64,000 nt of DNA from Photobacterium frigidiphilum (GTDB taxonomy: Bacteria; Pseudomonadota; Gammaproteobacteria; Enterobacterales; Vibrionaceae), in the NCBI RefSeq assembly GCF_003025615.1, contig NZ_PYMJ01000028.1, forward strand, positions 21,295 through 85,294. Reading direction: 5' to 3'. The position numbers were made by a program, and so were the translations under genes. Below the pieces are notes generated by a model, which made no database searches, was not told where the DNA came from, and saw only the letters and a list, made by a program, of their open reading frames with translations. Positions 56,401-63,995 of this stretch are shown piece by piece (the stretch's first letter is position 1; each line of letters opens with the position of its first letter).

Positions 56401-56893
56401 GCCAAGGGTGTTCATCACCTAACTCTGCAACAATTTCACCGGCTTCCCATTGTTGAATCCACTCTGGGCGATACACTAAATATTGGTCGAAGATATCTGC
56501 AATTTTCTCAGCCAATTGATAAATTTTGAGGCTTTCTGGGTCATTCTCTAAATAGCGTTTTAATGGTTCAAATTCAGGCAAACCCAACTGCTTTGGTAGC
56601 ACTTCCATCAACTTCCACGTCATCGCCTCTTTATTGAACGCACTGCGCTCGGGCACGTCTGCTAATACCTGAGTAAACATTTTCCAGATATAAGTCGCAG
56701 GCAGTGGAAACTCAAGATTTGCCGCTATCCCAAATGATGTCGCCAATTCCATTTTTAACCACTGCGACATTCCTGGGCTTTGCACCAAAATTTGCTCTGG
56801 TTCAAAAGGGTTATCTAGAGGGTTAAGGCGGATCAATTCGACTAGCAGTGACTTCAACAAATCCAGTTGATTGGAGTGATAAACAGTAAACAC
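53414..56893 (-). CDS. recC: Exonuclease V subunit gamma (RecC)
   Basis: Chi-recognising scaffold of RecBCD with an inactive helicase/nuclease fold. It has 1159 residues. The N-terminus MFTVYHSNQLDLLKSLL and EQILVQSPGMSQWLKMELA match the family, as do VFGISSLPPRYLDAL, GNPLLAS-like NSLLASMGKLGRDNMYLLSE, and PMRSIPFKVVCLLGMNDGAYPR. An Asp/Glu-rich linker (~270-310) is longer than in E. coli. In E. coli ptrA lies between recC and recB; here there is only a 355-bp gap. Confidence 0.95.
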   Translation of the reverse strand: MFTVYHSNQLDLLKSLLVELIRLNPLDNPFEPEQILVQSPGMSQWLKMELATSFGIAANLEFPLPATYIWKMFTQVLADVPERSAFNKEAMTWKLMEVLPKQLGLPEFEPLKRYLENDPESLKIYQLAEKIADIFDQYLVYRPEWIQQWEAGEIVAELGDEHPWQPILWQALYDQTLALGQSPYHRANLYEHFIDTLDNYASSGTLPANLPKRLFVFGISSLPPRYLDALAALGEHIDVHLMFTNPCRYYWGDIRDRKHLARLAANQRVTIKQLNVSSDDTLHGDENASDENVAVLKDTDENHYDDDMHNDVVGNSLLASMGKLGRDNMYLLSEMQVNEVDAGFVDIEPDSLLHAIQADILNLEDRQNDQILDSSDHKFPISDGDMSLSIHACHSPMREVEVLHDNLLAMFEAETAKGLKPRDVIVMVADINAYSAAIQSVFGNAPGNRYIPFSISDRTAEQENPILLAFMRLLTLPESRCNASELLELLEVPAVMNKFGFDSNSFEKIKRWIEEAGVRWGLDEKTACQFELPEQNQNTWLFGIQRMLLGYAMPHDAGLFDGISAYEQVQGLDAELAGQLAGFIDSLISYREQLAQPQCVSSWTDLLNQLLDDFLAVELDGELVLKSIRDNLHRLHEQLADAGYQSLISPAVLTQYLQDKLSGERVSQRFLAGQVNFCTLMPMRSIPFKVVCLLGMNDGAYPRNIAPEGFDLMNGRTKAGDRSRRDDDRYLFLEAIQSAQETLYISYVGRSIQDNAEKVPSVLVSELVEYCQQGYCLEGDEVLPVDQSAKRLKEELLVHHHPLVPFSPTAFIGEKPSFAAEWLPAAARHGEANKAFQLTALDAEPMVSDQELVLELAELQRFWRLPVRYFFNRRLKVFFEPPMGVMEDDEPFILNGLESYLLRDELLALLLDAKVSNKNEDAVFAAFSAEQKAAGGLPVAAFGELDLAMTRTEVVSLADKIVPLVNRPLDDHEVDLIFQVAGHDVNLQGWLKQRYQSGLVRYRSGKVRAQDHLTAWFDHLCLSASHCGQQTHLIGTDKHLVLSIIEPDQAKAYLQDVMALYYHGLNQPLPYFPKTAQAGIQACIGRDGSWKDDEETIDKSLKKMADCFNDGYLFPGEGADSYIARVWPQWNDELAAEASQLASRVLQAAILNSDVVEDD

Positions 56894-56972
56894 GCAGATA
56901 TCTCACAAAAAGAGAAAGTTGCATTGATTGTCTACCATCAACTTGCTGGCTGCAAACCTAAATTACAAATAC

Positions 56973-56995
56973 AAAAAAGCCCGGTATCACCGGGC
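56973..56995 (-). terminator. Terminator after the TDT transporter gene
   Basis: GCCCGGT-ATC-ACCGGGC (56979-56995), followed on the minus strand by six T. It separates the transporter gene from recC. Confidence 0.88.
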
Positions 56996-57089
56996 AAAAC
57001 ACATAACATCAAAATATAACGCTTACAAAAAGCACACTCAAAACAATACGGTACACATGAGATTATGCTGAGTAATGCCTAGCGTGATA

Positions 57090-58067
57090 TTAAGCATTAT
57101 GTGGAACAGGATTGAATAATCGTGAAATTGGACGATAGAACGCTAAGTATCGAATCGCGACATAAGATACCACTGCCGTTGAGACATAAAGCTCGATAGT
57201 TGCAAGGCTAAATACTTGCTGAACATATTCAGGAGCAAAGCCATATGCTGCCATCCAAACTGCTGTTTTATAAAGCGCTGTTGCACCAATCACCATTGGG
57301 AATGTAAATGCAGCATAGCCAGGACTGAAATCAAGACGTAATAAGCGAAAGAAAGCCACATAGATAACAAAAGTCATTAATACTGCAATACCAGCAAGTA
57401 AGCCAATAATCACTGGCGATGGATTTTGTACCACCGTTAAATAACCCGCTAGCGATAAACTCGCAGGCGCTGCCATTATCGCAATTGTTGGTTTGGCTGC
57501 ATCTGGAATTTCATGGCTAAAAATCAAACGGTAAATCATGATAGGTAACATGACCGCATACACACCCATACCAAATACTAATAGCGCTTCAGCTATTGGA
57601 CGTAAAGCCCCACCAGGGAAAGCCACATCAGCCACAATTAGACCAATCGGTGGCACAAACCAACTTGGTACCATGTGATGTAATTTAAACTCAATTACAC
57701 GATGGTAAACAAACAATGCCAAGAAAACCAAATGTAGTATAACGGCAAATAACCACAGTACCTGTGCAGCATACGGCGCATAAATGCCCACCGCTTTTGA
57801 TACTGCCATCAAAGCCATTGCAAATGTTGGCACAACACTACCCACCACATGGTGTGTTAAGTCGTTCCACAGTGACTTAGGATGAAAAAGAAACTTTGTA
57901 GTAAGAATCACTAACAATATTGACGCAATCACAGCACCTGTAACCTGTCCTGCACCATTAAGATCGGCGGCATTTTCCCAGCACCAGCCAAGACTTGCGA
58001 TACCTAATGCTAAACCCGCCATAGGGGTTGGTGCGCCTGCTACTTTATTTTTAGTTGCTCTAATCAT
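57090..58067 (-). CDS. TDT/SLAC1-family transporter
   Basis: 325 residues with about ten hydrophobic segments, resembling the TehA/SLAC1 (tellurite-resistance/dicarboxylate transporter) family. PTPMAGLALGIASLGWCWE at the N-terminus is the typical TM1 signature; later segments include VPSWFVPPIGLIVADVAFPGG and SPGYAAFTFPMVIGATALYK. I chose the ATG giving MIRATKNKVAG because GAGAGGTCAAA precedes it directly; the frame is open 17 codons further. Substrate is unknown (anions such as sulfite or chloride in relatives). Divergent from a LysR gene, which probably controls it. Confidence 0.85.
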   Translation of the reverse strand: MIRATKNKVAGAPTPMAGLALGIASLGWCWENAADLNGAGQVTGAVIASILLVILTTKFLFHPKSLWNDLTHHVVGSVVPTFAMALMAVSKAVGIYAPYAAQVLWLFAVILHLVFLALFVYHRVIEFKLHHMVPSWFVPPIGLIVADVAFPGGALRPIAEALLVFGMGVYAVMLPIMIYRLIFSHEIPDAAKPTIAIMAAPASLSLAGYLTVVQNPSPVIIGLLAGIAVLMTFVIYVAFFRLLRLDFSPGYAAFTFPMVIGATALYKTAVWMAAYGFAPEYVQQVFSLATIELYVSTAVVSYVAIRYLAFYRPISRLFNPVPHNA

Positions 58068-58183
58068 TTTGACCTCTCTAATTTCCCCCCAAATCTCATG
58101 TGTCATGGTAAAAACCATTTTGGGCTGAAAACATTAATCTCTGAACACGAAATGATTGTATAAAATTTGAATGATTTATAATA

Positions 58184-58206
58184 ATTGAATATATTGAATA
58201 CAATAT
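58184..58206. promoter_or_regulatory. Candidate LysR operator between transporter and regulator
   Basis: Two tandem ATTGAAT repeats (58184 and 58193, 9-bp period) end in an ATACAATATT half that partly mirrors them. The repeats lie in the A/T-rich 183-bp divergent region, ~50-65 bp before the LysR start. Assignment is by position and symmetry only. Confidence 0.35.
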
Positions 58207-58250
58207 TAAGTTTTGCTTAACGAAGATAACAACCACTAAGAAGGGGCAGT

Positions 58251-59141
58251 ATGAACATTGCGCTGAAGCAATTAAAAGTTTTCGTCACCGTTGCACAAGA
58301 ACGGACCATTACGGCAGCAGCTGACAAACTATTTTTATCTAAGCCTGCTGTCAGCATGGCGTTATCAGAACTCGAAAAACAACTCGACCATAAACTTTTT
58401 GATCGCAATAATAATCGTCTTATCATTAATGAACAAGGCAAGCGATTGCTTCCTCTAGCCGATGAATTACTGTCGCGTAGTCATTCTATTGAGAATTTAT
58501 TTGATCAAACTGGCCCCGTCACAGGTAACCTGAAGATTGGCTCGAGTGATACGGTAGGTAATCAAGTTACCCCATTTTTATTGAGAGATTTTCGCGAAAG
58601 CTCACAGCACTATAATCAATCACTGTTTATTTCGAATACCGCCCAGATTTGTCACAAATTGAGTGAATTTGAACTCGATATCGGTTTAGTCGAAGGTAAA
58701 GTACAGCAAAATGATCTTGTGACTGAACCTTGGCTCGATGATGAAATGGTTGTAGTTTGCCACCCAAGTCATCCGTTAACCTTGATTAATAACCTGCGCT
58801 TGGCCGATTTAGAAAATTCTGAGTGGGTACTAAGAGAACCAGGGTCTGGCACGCGTGAATTCTTCTTAAATCGCATATCACCTCGATTGGAAAAATGGCA
58901 TCAAGCATTTGAACTCAACACCACCGAAGCGATCATCAATTGTGTGGCTGCAAACTTAGGTATCACTTGCCTATCAAAGTTAGCCATTCAACATGCCGTG
59001 AACGACAATCGGTTGGTGATTCTTGAATTACCCTTAGATATGCGTCGTCAATATTGGTTACTTTTTCATAAAGAAAAATACCAAAGCCCACTTCTTAAAC
59101 TATTTCTGAATTTTTGCCAGAAGTGGGATTTAAAACGATAG
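58251..59141 (+). CDS. LysR-family regulator (YeiE/CbbR-like)
   Basis: 296 residues. Winged HTH at ~6-65 (LKQLKVFVTVAQERTITAAADKLFLSKPAVSMALSELEK) and a substrate-binding domain. The ILGVE-like EFELDIGLVEGKV and the WVLREPGSGTREFF motif place it with YeiE/CysB-like regulators that sense small anions. Divergent from the TDT transporter, so it likely regulates that gene and itself. Its 3' end is 17 bp from the convergent glycosylase gene, with no clear terminator. Confidence 0.87.
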   Translation: MNIALKQLKVFVTVAQERTITAAADKLFLSKPAVSMALSELEKQLDHKLFDRNNNRLIINEQGKRLLPLADELLSRSHSIENLFDQTGPVTGNLKIGSSDTVGNQVTPFLLRDFRESSQHYNQSLFISNTAQICHKLSEFELDIGLVEGKVQQNDLVTEPWLDDEMVVVCHPSHPLTLINNLRLADLENSEWVLREPGSGTREFFLNRISPRLEKWHQAFELNTTEAIINCVAANLGITCLSKLAIQHAVNDNRLVILELPLDMRRQYWLLFHKEKYQSPLLKLFLNFCQKWDLKR

Positions 59142-59158
59142 GTCTAAGCTAGGGTTCT

Positions 59159-59848
59159 CTATATCCGGTTGTCACCGCAACTGAACGAAATGATCTGGCT
59201 GATCTGAGACAATGGACGGCCAGTTTCTTGCTGCCAATCATTAAACGCATGTTGCGTCGCTAATAATGACTTTTGAGTATCTCGCCCCCCGTCAATAACC
59301 CCGGTATTACGTAAATAAGACTCCATATCTTGAGTCAATAAAAACGTATCTTTACCCATTACACGCAATGTATAAGGGCCAGTATTTCCACCAAGACGTT
59401 TGCCATTTTTTTTCATGTAACGCCATAAGCCAATAATGTCACTTTCCGGCCAGTCAGCGACCATTGCCGCAAAAGAACCATACTCAAGTGCTGCCTCATG
59501 GATCATTTGTGCATTCGCAGGAATAGTCATAACTTTAGTAAGATGACGAATAATCGCAGGATCAGTCGCTTTTCGTTCCCACATATCTGTTGGCATCAGC
59601 AGCATTTTTTCAATATTAAACTGAAAAAAGACCTCTTCGAAATTTGGCCACTTACTGCGTACCACTTTCCAACTAATACCGCATTGAAACACCTTCTGTG
59701 AAAACGCAGCTAGCCATCGATCATCAGGAATTGTTTTAATTTCCTGAGCGCTTAAAGGGACTGACAGTAAACTTTCCAGTTCATCATCTCCCCCTTTTCT
59801 TTCAGACGCTCGAGTATAAATTTGAGCAAATTTTTCTTTCACCATCAC
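59159..59848 (-). CDS. Tag-like 3-methyladenine DNA glycosylase
   Basis: 229 residues of the HhH-GPD superfamily, Tag branch (COG2818). DDRWLAAFSQKVFQCGISWKVVRSKWPNFEEVFFQF (~41-76) parallels the Tag region that binds the flipped base, and IIGLWRYMKKNGKRLGGNTGPYTLRVMGKDTFLL is the helical core before the C-terminus. The Tag zinc-binding His/Cys set is not evident, so this is a divergent member; the exact substrate is inferred. It is divergent from yebG and shares a LexA box with it. Confidence 0.8.
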   Translation of the reverse strand: MMVKEKFAQIYTRASERKGGDDELESLLSVPLSAQEIKTIPDDRWLAAFSQKVFQCGISWKVVRSKWPNFEEVFFQFNIEKMLLMPTDMWERKATDPAIIRHLTKVMTIPANAQMIHEAALEYGSFAAMVADWPESDIIGLWRYMKKNGKRLGGNTGPYTLRVMGKDTFLLTQDMESYLRNTGVIDGGRDTQKSLLATQHAFNDWQQETGRPLSQISQIISFSCGDNRI

Positions 59849-59884
59849 ATTAACACGCTTATCACTGGACAGAAGACGTCATAC

Positions 59885-59904
59885 TACTGTATAAGCAGCC
59901 AGTA
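59885..59904. promoter_or_regulatory. LexA (SOS) box
   Basis: TACTGT-N8-CCAGTA, one mismatch from the TACTGT-N8-ACAGTA consensus. It lies 25 bp before the yebG start and 37 bp before the glycosylase start on the other strand, so it could repress both. Confidence 0.8.
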
Positions 59905-59928
59905 AATCAATTTCTGGAGAGGGTGACC

Positions 59929-60231
59929 ATGGCTGTTATCGTCAAATATGTAGTTGAGCGCAACGGAGAAGAAAAGATGACTTTCACCTCTAAGTCCGAA
60001 GCTGACGCATACGACAAAATGCTTGATATGGCTGATGAAATGTTTACTTTGCTTACTGCTAGTGAACTTTTTGAAGATGAAGCTAAACAAGAAGAATTAT
60101 CATTATTTTTAGCGCAAAAGCGTGAAGAAGTATTGATTGCTCTAGGTGCTAAAAAAGCAAAACCAGCACCTAAAAAGAAAGCTGAATCTGCTAAAATTGT
60201 TGAAGAGCAATCACAAGATGAAGCGGCTTAA
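59929..60231 (+). CDS. yebG: YebG family DNA-damage-inducible protein
   Basis: 100 residues. MAVIVKYVVERNGEEKMTFTSKSEADAYDKMLDMADEMF matches E. coli YebG, an SOS-induced protein of unknown activity. The C-terminus is a Lys/Ala/Glu-rich tail. I chose ATG 59929, with GGAGAGGG upstream, over the GTG two codons earlier. A LexA box overlaps the promoter region, as in E. coli. Confidence 0.93.
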   Translation: MAVIVKYVVERNGEEKMTFTSKSEADAYDKMLDMADEMFTLLTASELFEDEAKQEELSLFLAQKREEVLIALGAKKAKPAPKKKAESAKIVEEQSQDEAA

Positions 60232-60303
60232 TCATTAATAATGATTTCAGAGGCAAACAATAACTGAGCTTAATCCTTCATTTTTTATTGCCTCTAAATG
60301 AAT

Positions 60304-60329
60304 AAACCTCCTATCTAGGGGGTTTTTTT
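60304..60329 (+). terminator. Terminator after yebG
   Basis: AACCTCC-TATCTA-GGGGGTT (one G-T pair) followed by seven T. The rest of the 302-bp gap to dapD (60330-60533) is A/T-rich; I see no riboswitch or gene in it. Confidence 0.85.
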
Positions 60330-60533
60330 ATGCATACTCAAATATTGTCTTACTATTATTCACGTCATATTACTGTCATTTTTGACTGATTGCTTATTCA
60401 GCCCTTCTATATCGCTTCAAGTGTCTTTATGATGGTTTTAATGTAATACCAATTTATACAAATTCAGCGACGAGCTTTTTAATGATCAAACTGATCCAGC
60501 TCTGAAAATATTTGAAATGGAGAACAATTAATA

Positions 60534-61565
60534 ATGGCTAGCTTTTCAATTGCCTTAGGTACTGCGACTAAAAACCGTGACGGAAAAATCATCGAAGCAT
60601 TTTTCCCAACACCTACGCTTAACCCTTCAGAAAAACTTGTTAAAGCAGTCGCTGCCGTTGTTTCTTATAAAGAAGGCAACCAGTCTATCGAAGTGACTCC
60701 AGCTCAATGCGCTGATCTTACGGTTATATTTCAAGCTGCTGGTGATGAAAAAAGCGCACAATTTGCAGCGAAAGCATCACAATCTTCACAGACATTGATT
60801 CTTGTCATTCTGGCGACAGATGCAGCGCCAACATCTGTTTCTGAAGGCTTCTTAAAGCTTCAACTTATCTCGCACCGCCTAGTAAAACCTCATGGCGTAG
60901 TACTTGATGGCATCTTCGGCCTGCTACATAACATCGCATGGACCAATAAAGGACCTATCGATTTACCAGAGCTTGCAGAACGTCAAATGGATGCTCGCTT
61001 GAATGGTGAAGTTATCATCGTCGATTGTGTCGATAAATTCCCTAAAATGGTTGATTACATCGTACCTACTGGTATTCGTATTGCTGATACTTCTCGTGTT
61101 CGTTTAGGCGCACATGTTGGCGAAGGCACAACGGTAATGCATGAAGGCTTCATCAACTTCAATGCCGGAACAACTGGTGTGAGCATGGTTGAAGGTCGTA
61201 TTTCTGCTGGCGTAATGGTTGGCGAAGGCTCTGATATTGGCGGCGGCGCTTCTATCATGGGTACGTTGTCTGGTGGCGGTAAGATGGTTATCTCTATCGG
61301 CGAAAACTGCCTATTAGGCGCAAACGCTGGCTTGGGCTTCCCAATGGGCGATCGTTGTACTATTGAATCAGGCCTGTATGTAACAGCGGGTACTAAGGTT
61401 CGCATGCTTGATAACGAAGGCAAAGAAGTTGAAATCGCCAAAGCACGCGATCTTGCGGGTAAAGCTGACCTACTATTCCGTCGTAACTCAATCACCGGTC
61501 AGATTGAATGTTTGACGAATAAGTCTGCGATTGAGCTTAACAGTGAGCTTCACAGCAACAACTAA
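60534..61565 (+). CDS. dapD: Tetrahydrodipicolinate N-succinyltransferase
   Basis: Succinylates tetrahydrodipicolinate in lysine/diaminopimelate synthesis. The 343-residue product is the long DapD type (as in vibrios and pseudomonads) rather than the 274-residue enteric one. The left-handed beta-helix lies at ~180-275 (GAHVGEGTTVMHEGFINFNAG, GGGASIMGTLSGGG, GENCLLGANAGLGFPMGD). GGAG precedes the ATG by ~10 bases. In E. coli dapD is next to glnD; here it is 39 kb away. Confidence 0.96.
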   Translation: MASFSIALGTATKNRDGKIIEAFFPTPTLNPSEKLVKAVAAVVSYKEGNQSIEVTPAQCADLTVIFQAAGDEKSAQFAAKASQSSQTLILVILATDAAPTSVSEGFLKLQLISHRLVKPHGVVLDGIFGLLHNIAWTNKGPIDLPELAERQMDARLNGEVIIVDCVDKFPKMVDYIVPTGIRIADTSRVRLGAHVGEGTTVMHEGFINFNAGTTGVSMVEGRISAGVMVGEGSDIGGGASIMGTLSGGGKMVISIGENCLLGANAGLGFPMGDRCTIESGLYVTAGTKVRMLDNEGKEVEIAKARDLAGKADLLFRRNSITGQIECLTNKSAIELNSELHSNN

Positions 61566-61608
61566 GCTAATTGCTTGGTAGATATGTGAATGTAAATATC
61601 ACGCATTA

Positions 61609-61635
61609 AAAAGGCTACCTCGGTAGCCTTTTTTG
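61609..61635 (+). terminator. Terminator after dapD
   Basis: AAGGCTAC-CTCG-GTAGCCTT with six T residues. The A-run on the left would allow use on the minus strand for the convergent lipoprotein gene too. Confidence 0.9.
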
Positions 61636-61657
61636 TCTCTAACTGAGGGAGTGAAAC

Positions 61658-61993
61658 TCAGTATCCACGCTCAATCACACTGTAGCTACTGCGCCCTTGT
61701 TTCGGGGTAGCACAATCATCGGGGTAGCCTTGATTAATCACTGTTGTCACTGTTTTTCTTCCTGAACAGTAATCAAACCGCCCTTTTAGGTAACCGGCTC
61801 GGTAAGATTCATATTCAGTTTCCGATAACGCACCAAGGTTATTTAGTTTCTTTTCATTTAATTCACGATAACCTTGCTCACCATGATAAGTACCAAGCTG
61901 CTGCCACTCTTTATTTTCAGAGAGATCTGCTTCGTACTGCGCAGCACAACCAGACAAGATGATCAGGACAATAAACACCATTAACCTCACCAT
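61658..61993 (-). CDS. DUF2799 lipoprotein
   Basis: 111 residues. Lipoprotein signal with lipobox LSGC (Cys16). The mature part shows the DUF2799 spacing: W--LGTYHGEQGYRE, then YRAGYLKGRFDYCSGRKTV and a final Cys (YPDDCA). Unknown function, probably periplasmic-face lipoprotein. Convergent with dapD. Confidence 0.82.
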   Translation of the reverse strand: MVRLMVFIVLIILSGCAAQYEADLSENKEWQQLGTYHGEQGYRELNEKKLNNLGALSETEYESYRAGYLKGRFDYCSGRKTVTTVINQGYPDDCATPKQGRSSYSVIERGY

Positions 61994-62080
61994 ACTTATT
62001 ACCTCAACCTATAATGTTTCATTTTCAACTACTGACAGTCGTATCATTAGGTAAGTATGGTTCAGTGTCTCTATTTCGGA

Positions 62081-63277
62081 TTAATTTAATGCGGCAGCTG
62101 CTTGTTTACCACTTTCGCTTTTTGCACCAATACGCACCAGTATCAGCCCCAAGCCTGCTGCAACTAACAATACTAGCCCTAAATGCCACGCTTGGCTCAT
62201 GCCTAATCGCAGTAAAAAACCACTGATTAATGATGCAAATACCATTTGGCAAGCTCCAGATAAGGCAGAAACCGTCCCTGCTCGGCTGCCATACGGAATC
62301 AATAACATTGATTGTGCACACGGAAAAGCCATGCCATTTGCCATCGCTAGTAAGAAGTGACCCGCACTGATCCACTGTGGAGTCATCGGAGAAAAGAACA
62401 GTACAATACCAGCAATTAAATGAAGAAAAGGCGCAATCTGCAACACTTTTTGCGTGCCGAAAATAGGACGTATTCGCTGGCATAACAAGCCACCAGAAAG
62501 CATACCGAATGCAGGGATCATCGCCCATAATGCGTACTGTTCAGAACTCATGCCGATTTGTACTTGCATAATAAACGGCATTAATGAGATAGAAATCACC
62601 ACTAATGAAAAGTTGATCCAACCGATCCCAGCAAAACTAAGAAAGTGGCGCTCACGCATCAACGAGAAATAAGACACCACCAATTTACCGACAGATTCAG
62701 GCTTATTAGTTTGATTAAGCGTTTCCGTAAAGGCAAATAACAGCACAAGCCAAATCAAACCGATATAGGCCAATAAAATAATAAATACCGTCAGCCAACC
62801 CAAATAATGGTTAACTAGCCCACCAATCACTGGCGCAACAATGGGCGTAAAAGCAGCAACAATAGCGACCCATGTCATCGCTTTTACAAAATTTTGATTT
62901 TGATAGGAATCACGCAAGGTGGCTCTTGCTAACACAGCAACACTACCTGCCCCCAAGCCTTGGATAAAGCGTCCGGCTAACAGCCATGAAAATGAATCAG
63001 CATGCGTAACAGCAAGAATTAAACCGAGCAGGGCAATTAATAAGCCAGACAATAAAACAGGTCGACGGCCCAACACATCCGAAAGTGGACCATATACTAA
63101 TTGCGAAGGACCAAAACCCAGAAGATAAACAGAGACTAATAATTGGGCTTGGTCAGCACTGACATTAAGATCTTGTGCTATCCACGGTAAGGATGGGAAT
63201 ACTAACCCTAGGCTTAATTGTCCAATGCTGACCATTAAACACGCTAGTAATAAAGGTTTCCAGTTGAACCTTTCCAT
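62081..63277 (-). CDS. MFS drug efflux protein (Bcr/EmrD-like)
   Basis: 398 residues, twelve membrane segments, DHA1-type major facilitator. The loop 2-3 motif GPLSDVLGRRPVLL is near residue 69. TM4 has RFIQGLGAGSVAVLARATLRD and TM5 PIVAPVIGGLVNHYLGW (the DHA1 motif C). Start MERFNWKP is set by AAGGAG eight bases upstream; a 26-codon longer frame is rejected. Substrate unknown; an antiporter for hydrophobic compounds is expected. Confidence 0.88.
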   Translation of the reverse strand: MERFNWKPLLLACLMVSIGQLSLGLVFPSLPWIAQDLNVSADQAQLLVSVYLLGFGPSQLVYGPLSDVLGRRPVLLSGLLIALLGLILAVTHADSFSWLLAGRFIQGLGAGSVAVLARATLRDSYQNQNFVKAMTWVAIVAAFTPIVAPVIGGLVNHYLGWLTVFIILLAYIGLIWLVLLFAFTETLNQTNKPESVGKLVVSYFSLMRERHFLSFAGIGWINFSLVVISISLMPFIMQVQIGMSSEQYALWAMIPAFGMLSGGLLCQRIRPIFGTQKVLQIAPFLHLIAGIVLFFSPMTPQWISAGHFLLAMANGMAFPCAQSMLLIPYGSRAGTVSALSGACQMVFASLISGFLLRLGMSQAWHLGLVLLVAAGLGLILVRIGAKSESGKQAAAALN

Positions 63278-63344
63278 GTTTCTCCTTCTTAATTCGACGT
63301 ACCCTCCATTATGCACGTTATTAACAAAACGATAAGCAGCATAA

Positions 63345-63385
63345 AAACAAGGCATAATTTCCCACTGGGAATGAATGCCTTGTTT
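63345..63385 (-). terminator. Terminator after the small membrane protein gene
   Basis: AAACAAGGCAT (63345-63355) pairs with ATGCCTTGTTT (63375-63385). An inner TTCCCA/TGGGAA lies in the loop. On the minus strand the stem is followed by TTTTTATG. It separates the gene from the MFS gene. Confidence 0.75.
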
Positions 63386-63389
63386 GATA

Positions 63390-63692
63390 TTAGTGCTTTT
63401 TAATTGTATATGTCAGTGGGTTTTTAAGTGAAAACTTACTGCCTGTAGTTTCAGCTTTACGCTGCTTCATTCCCAGTAATACTTCTTTCTGTACACGTAT
63501 AATAGAGAAGAAACGGATAACCATAAAGGCGATGAAGATCGGCATAATGAACTGTGCTATAGGCGCAGATTTCAGAACCAAATCATTTATTAGCCATACA
63601 GCGATCATCAATAACATAATGAAAAAAGAATGAGGCTTCAGAACAATTTTAACTTCGTCTTCATTTTCTGTTCTCTCATAAAAAAACTTCAT
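63390..63692 (-). CDS. Small hypothetical inner membrane protein
   Basis: 100 residues, not recognised. Two membrane segments (FFIMLLMIAVWLINDLVL, ~24-41; AQFIMPIFIAFMVIRFFSII, ~46-65) between a charged N-terminus (MKFFYERTENEDEVKIVLK) and a basic C-terminus. Start chosen at the ATG with AGGT upstream; 19 more codons are open. Own terminator downstream. Confidence 0.7.
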   Translation of the reverse strand: MKFFYERTENEDEVKIVLKPHSFFIMLLMIAVWLINDLVLKSAPIAQFIMPIFIAFMVIRFFSIIRVQKEVLLGMKQRKAETTGSKFSLKNPLTYTIKKH

Positions 63693-63879
63693 GCATGTAC
63701 CTATTTCTTGGACCTTAAAAAATTGCCCTAACCCTCTCATAATCACCAAGCCGGTGACAAGTGCTTATTGAACTCGATTCTAAGTCAGTTGTAACAATTC
63801 ATTGAAAGCAGTGTAAGCCGAGCGAATGTTAGTACAAGAGAATGTCTATTCCGTTCTAGTTTCCATTTTCTATAGACGT

Positions 63880-63909
63880 AAAAAAGCCCTAATCTTTCGA
63901 TTAGGGCTT
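63880..63909 (-). terminator. Terminator after tRNA-Asp
   Basis: AAGCCCTAATC-TTTC-GATTAGGGCTT (63884-63909), 11-bp stem, followed on the minus strand by TTTTTTACG. Confidence 0.9.
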
Positions 63910-63919
63910 CTTCAATAAT

Positions 63920-63995
63920 GGCGGAGTGGACGGGACTCGAACCCGCGACCCCCGGCGTGACAGGCCGGTATTCTAACCAACTGAACTACCACTCC
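63920..63995 (-). tRNA. tRNA-Asp (anticodon GUC)
   Basis: Acceptor GGAGTGG/CCACTCC, D-arm GTTCAGTTGGTTAGAAT, anticodon loop CTGTCAC with GTC, T-arm GGTTCGAGTCCC, discriminator G and an encoded CCA. It is very close to E. coli tRNA-Asp. The upstream end of the transcript lies past the window edge, so it may be the last gene of a tRNA cluster. Confidence 0.97.
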
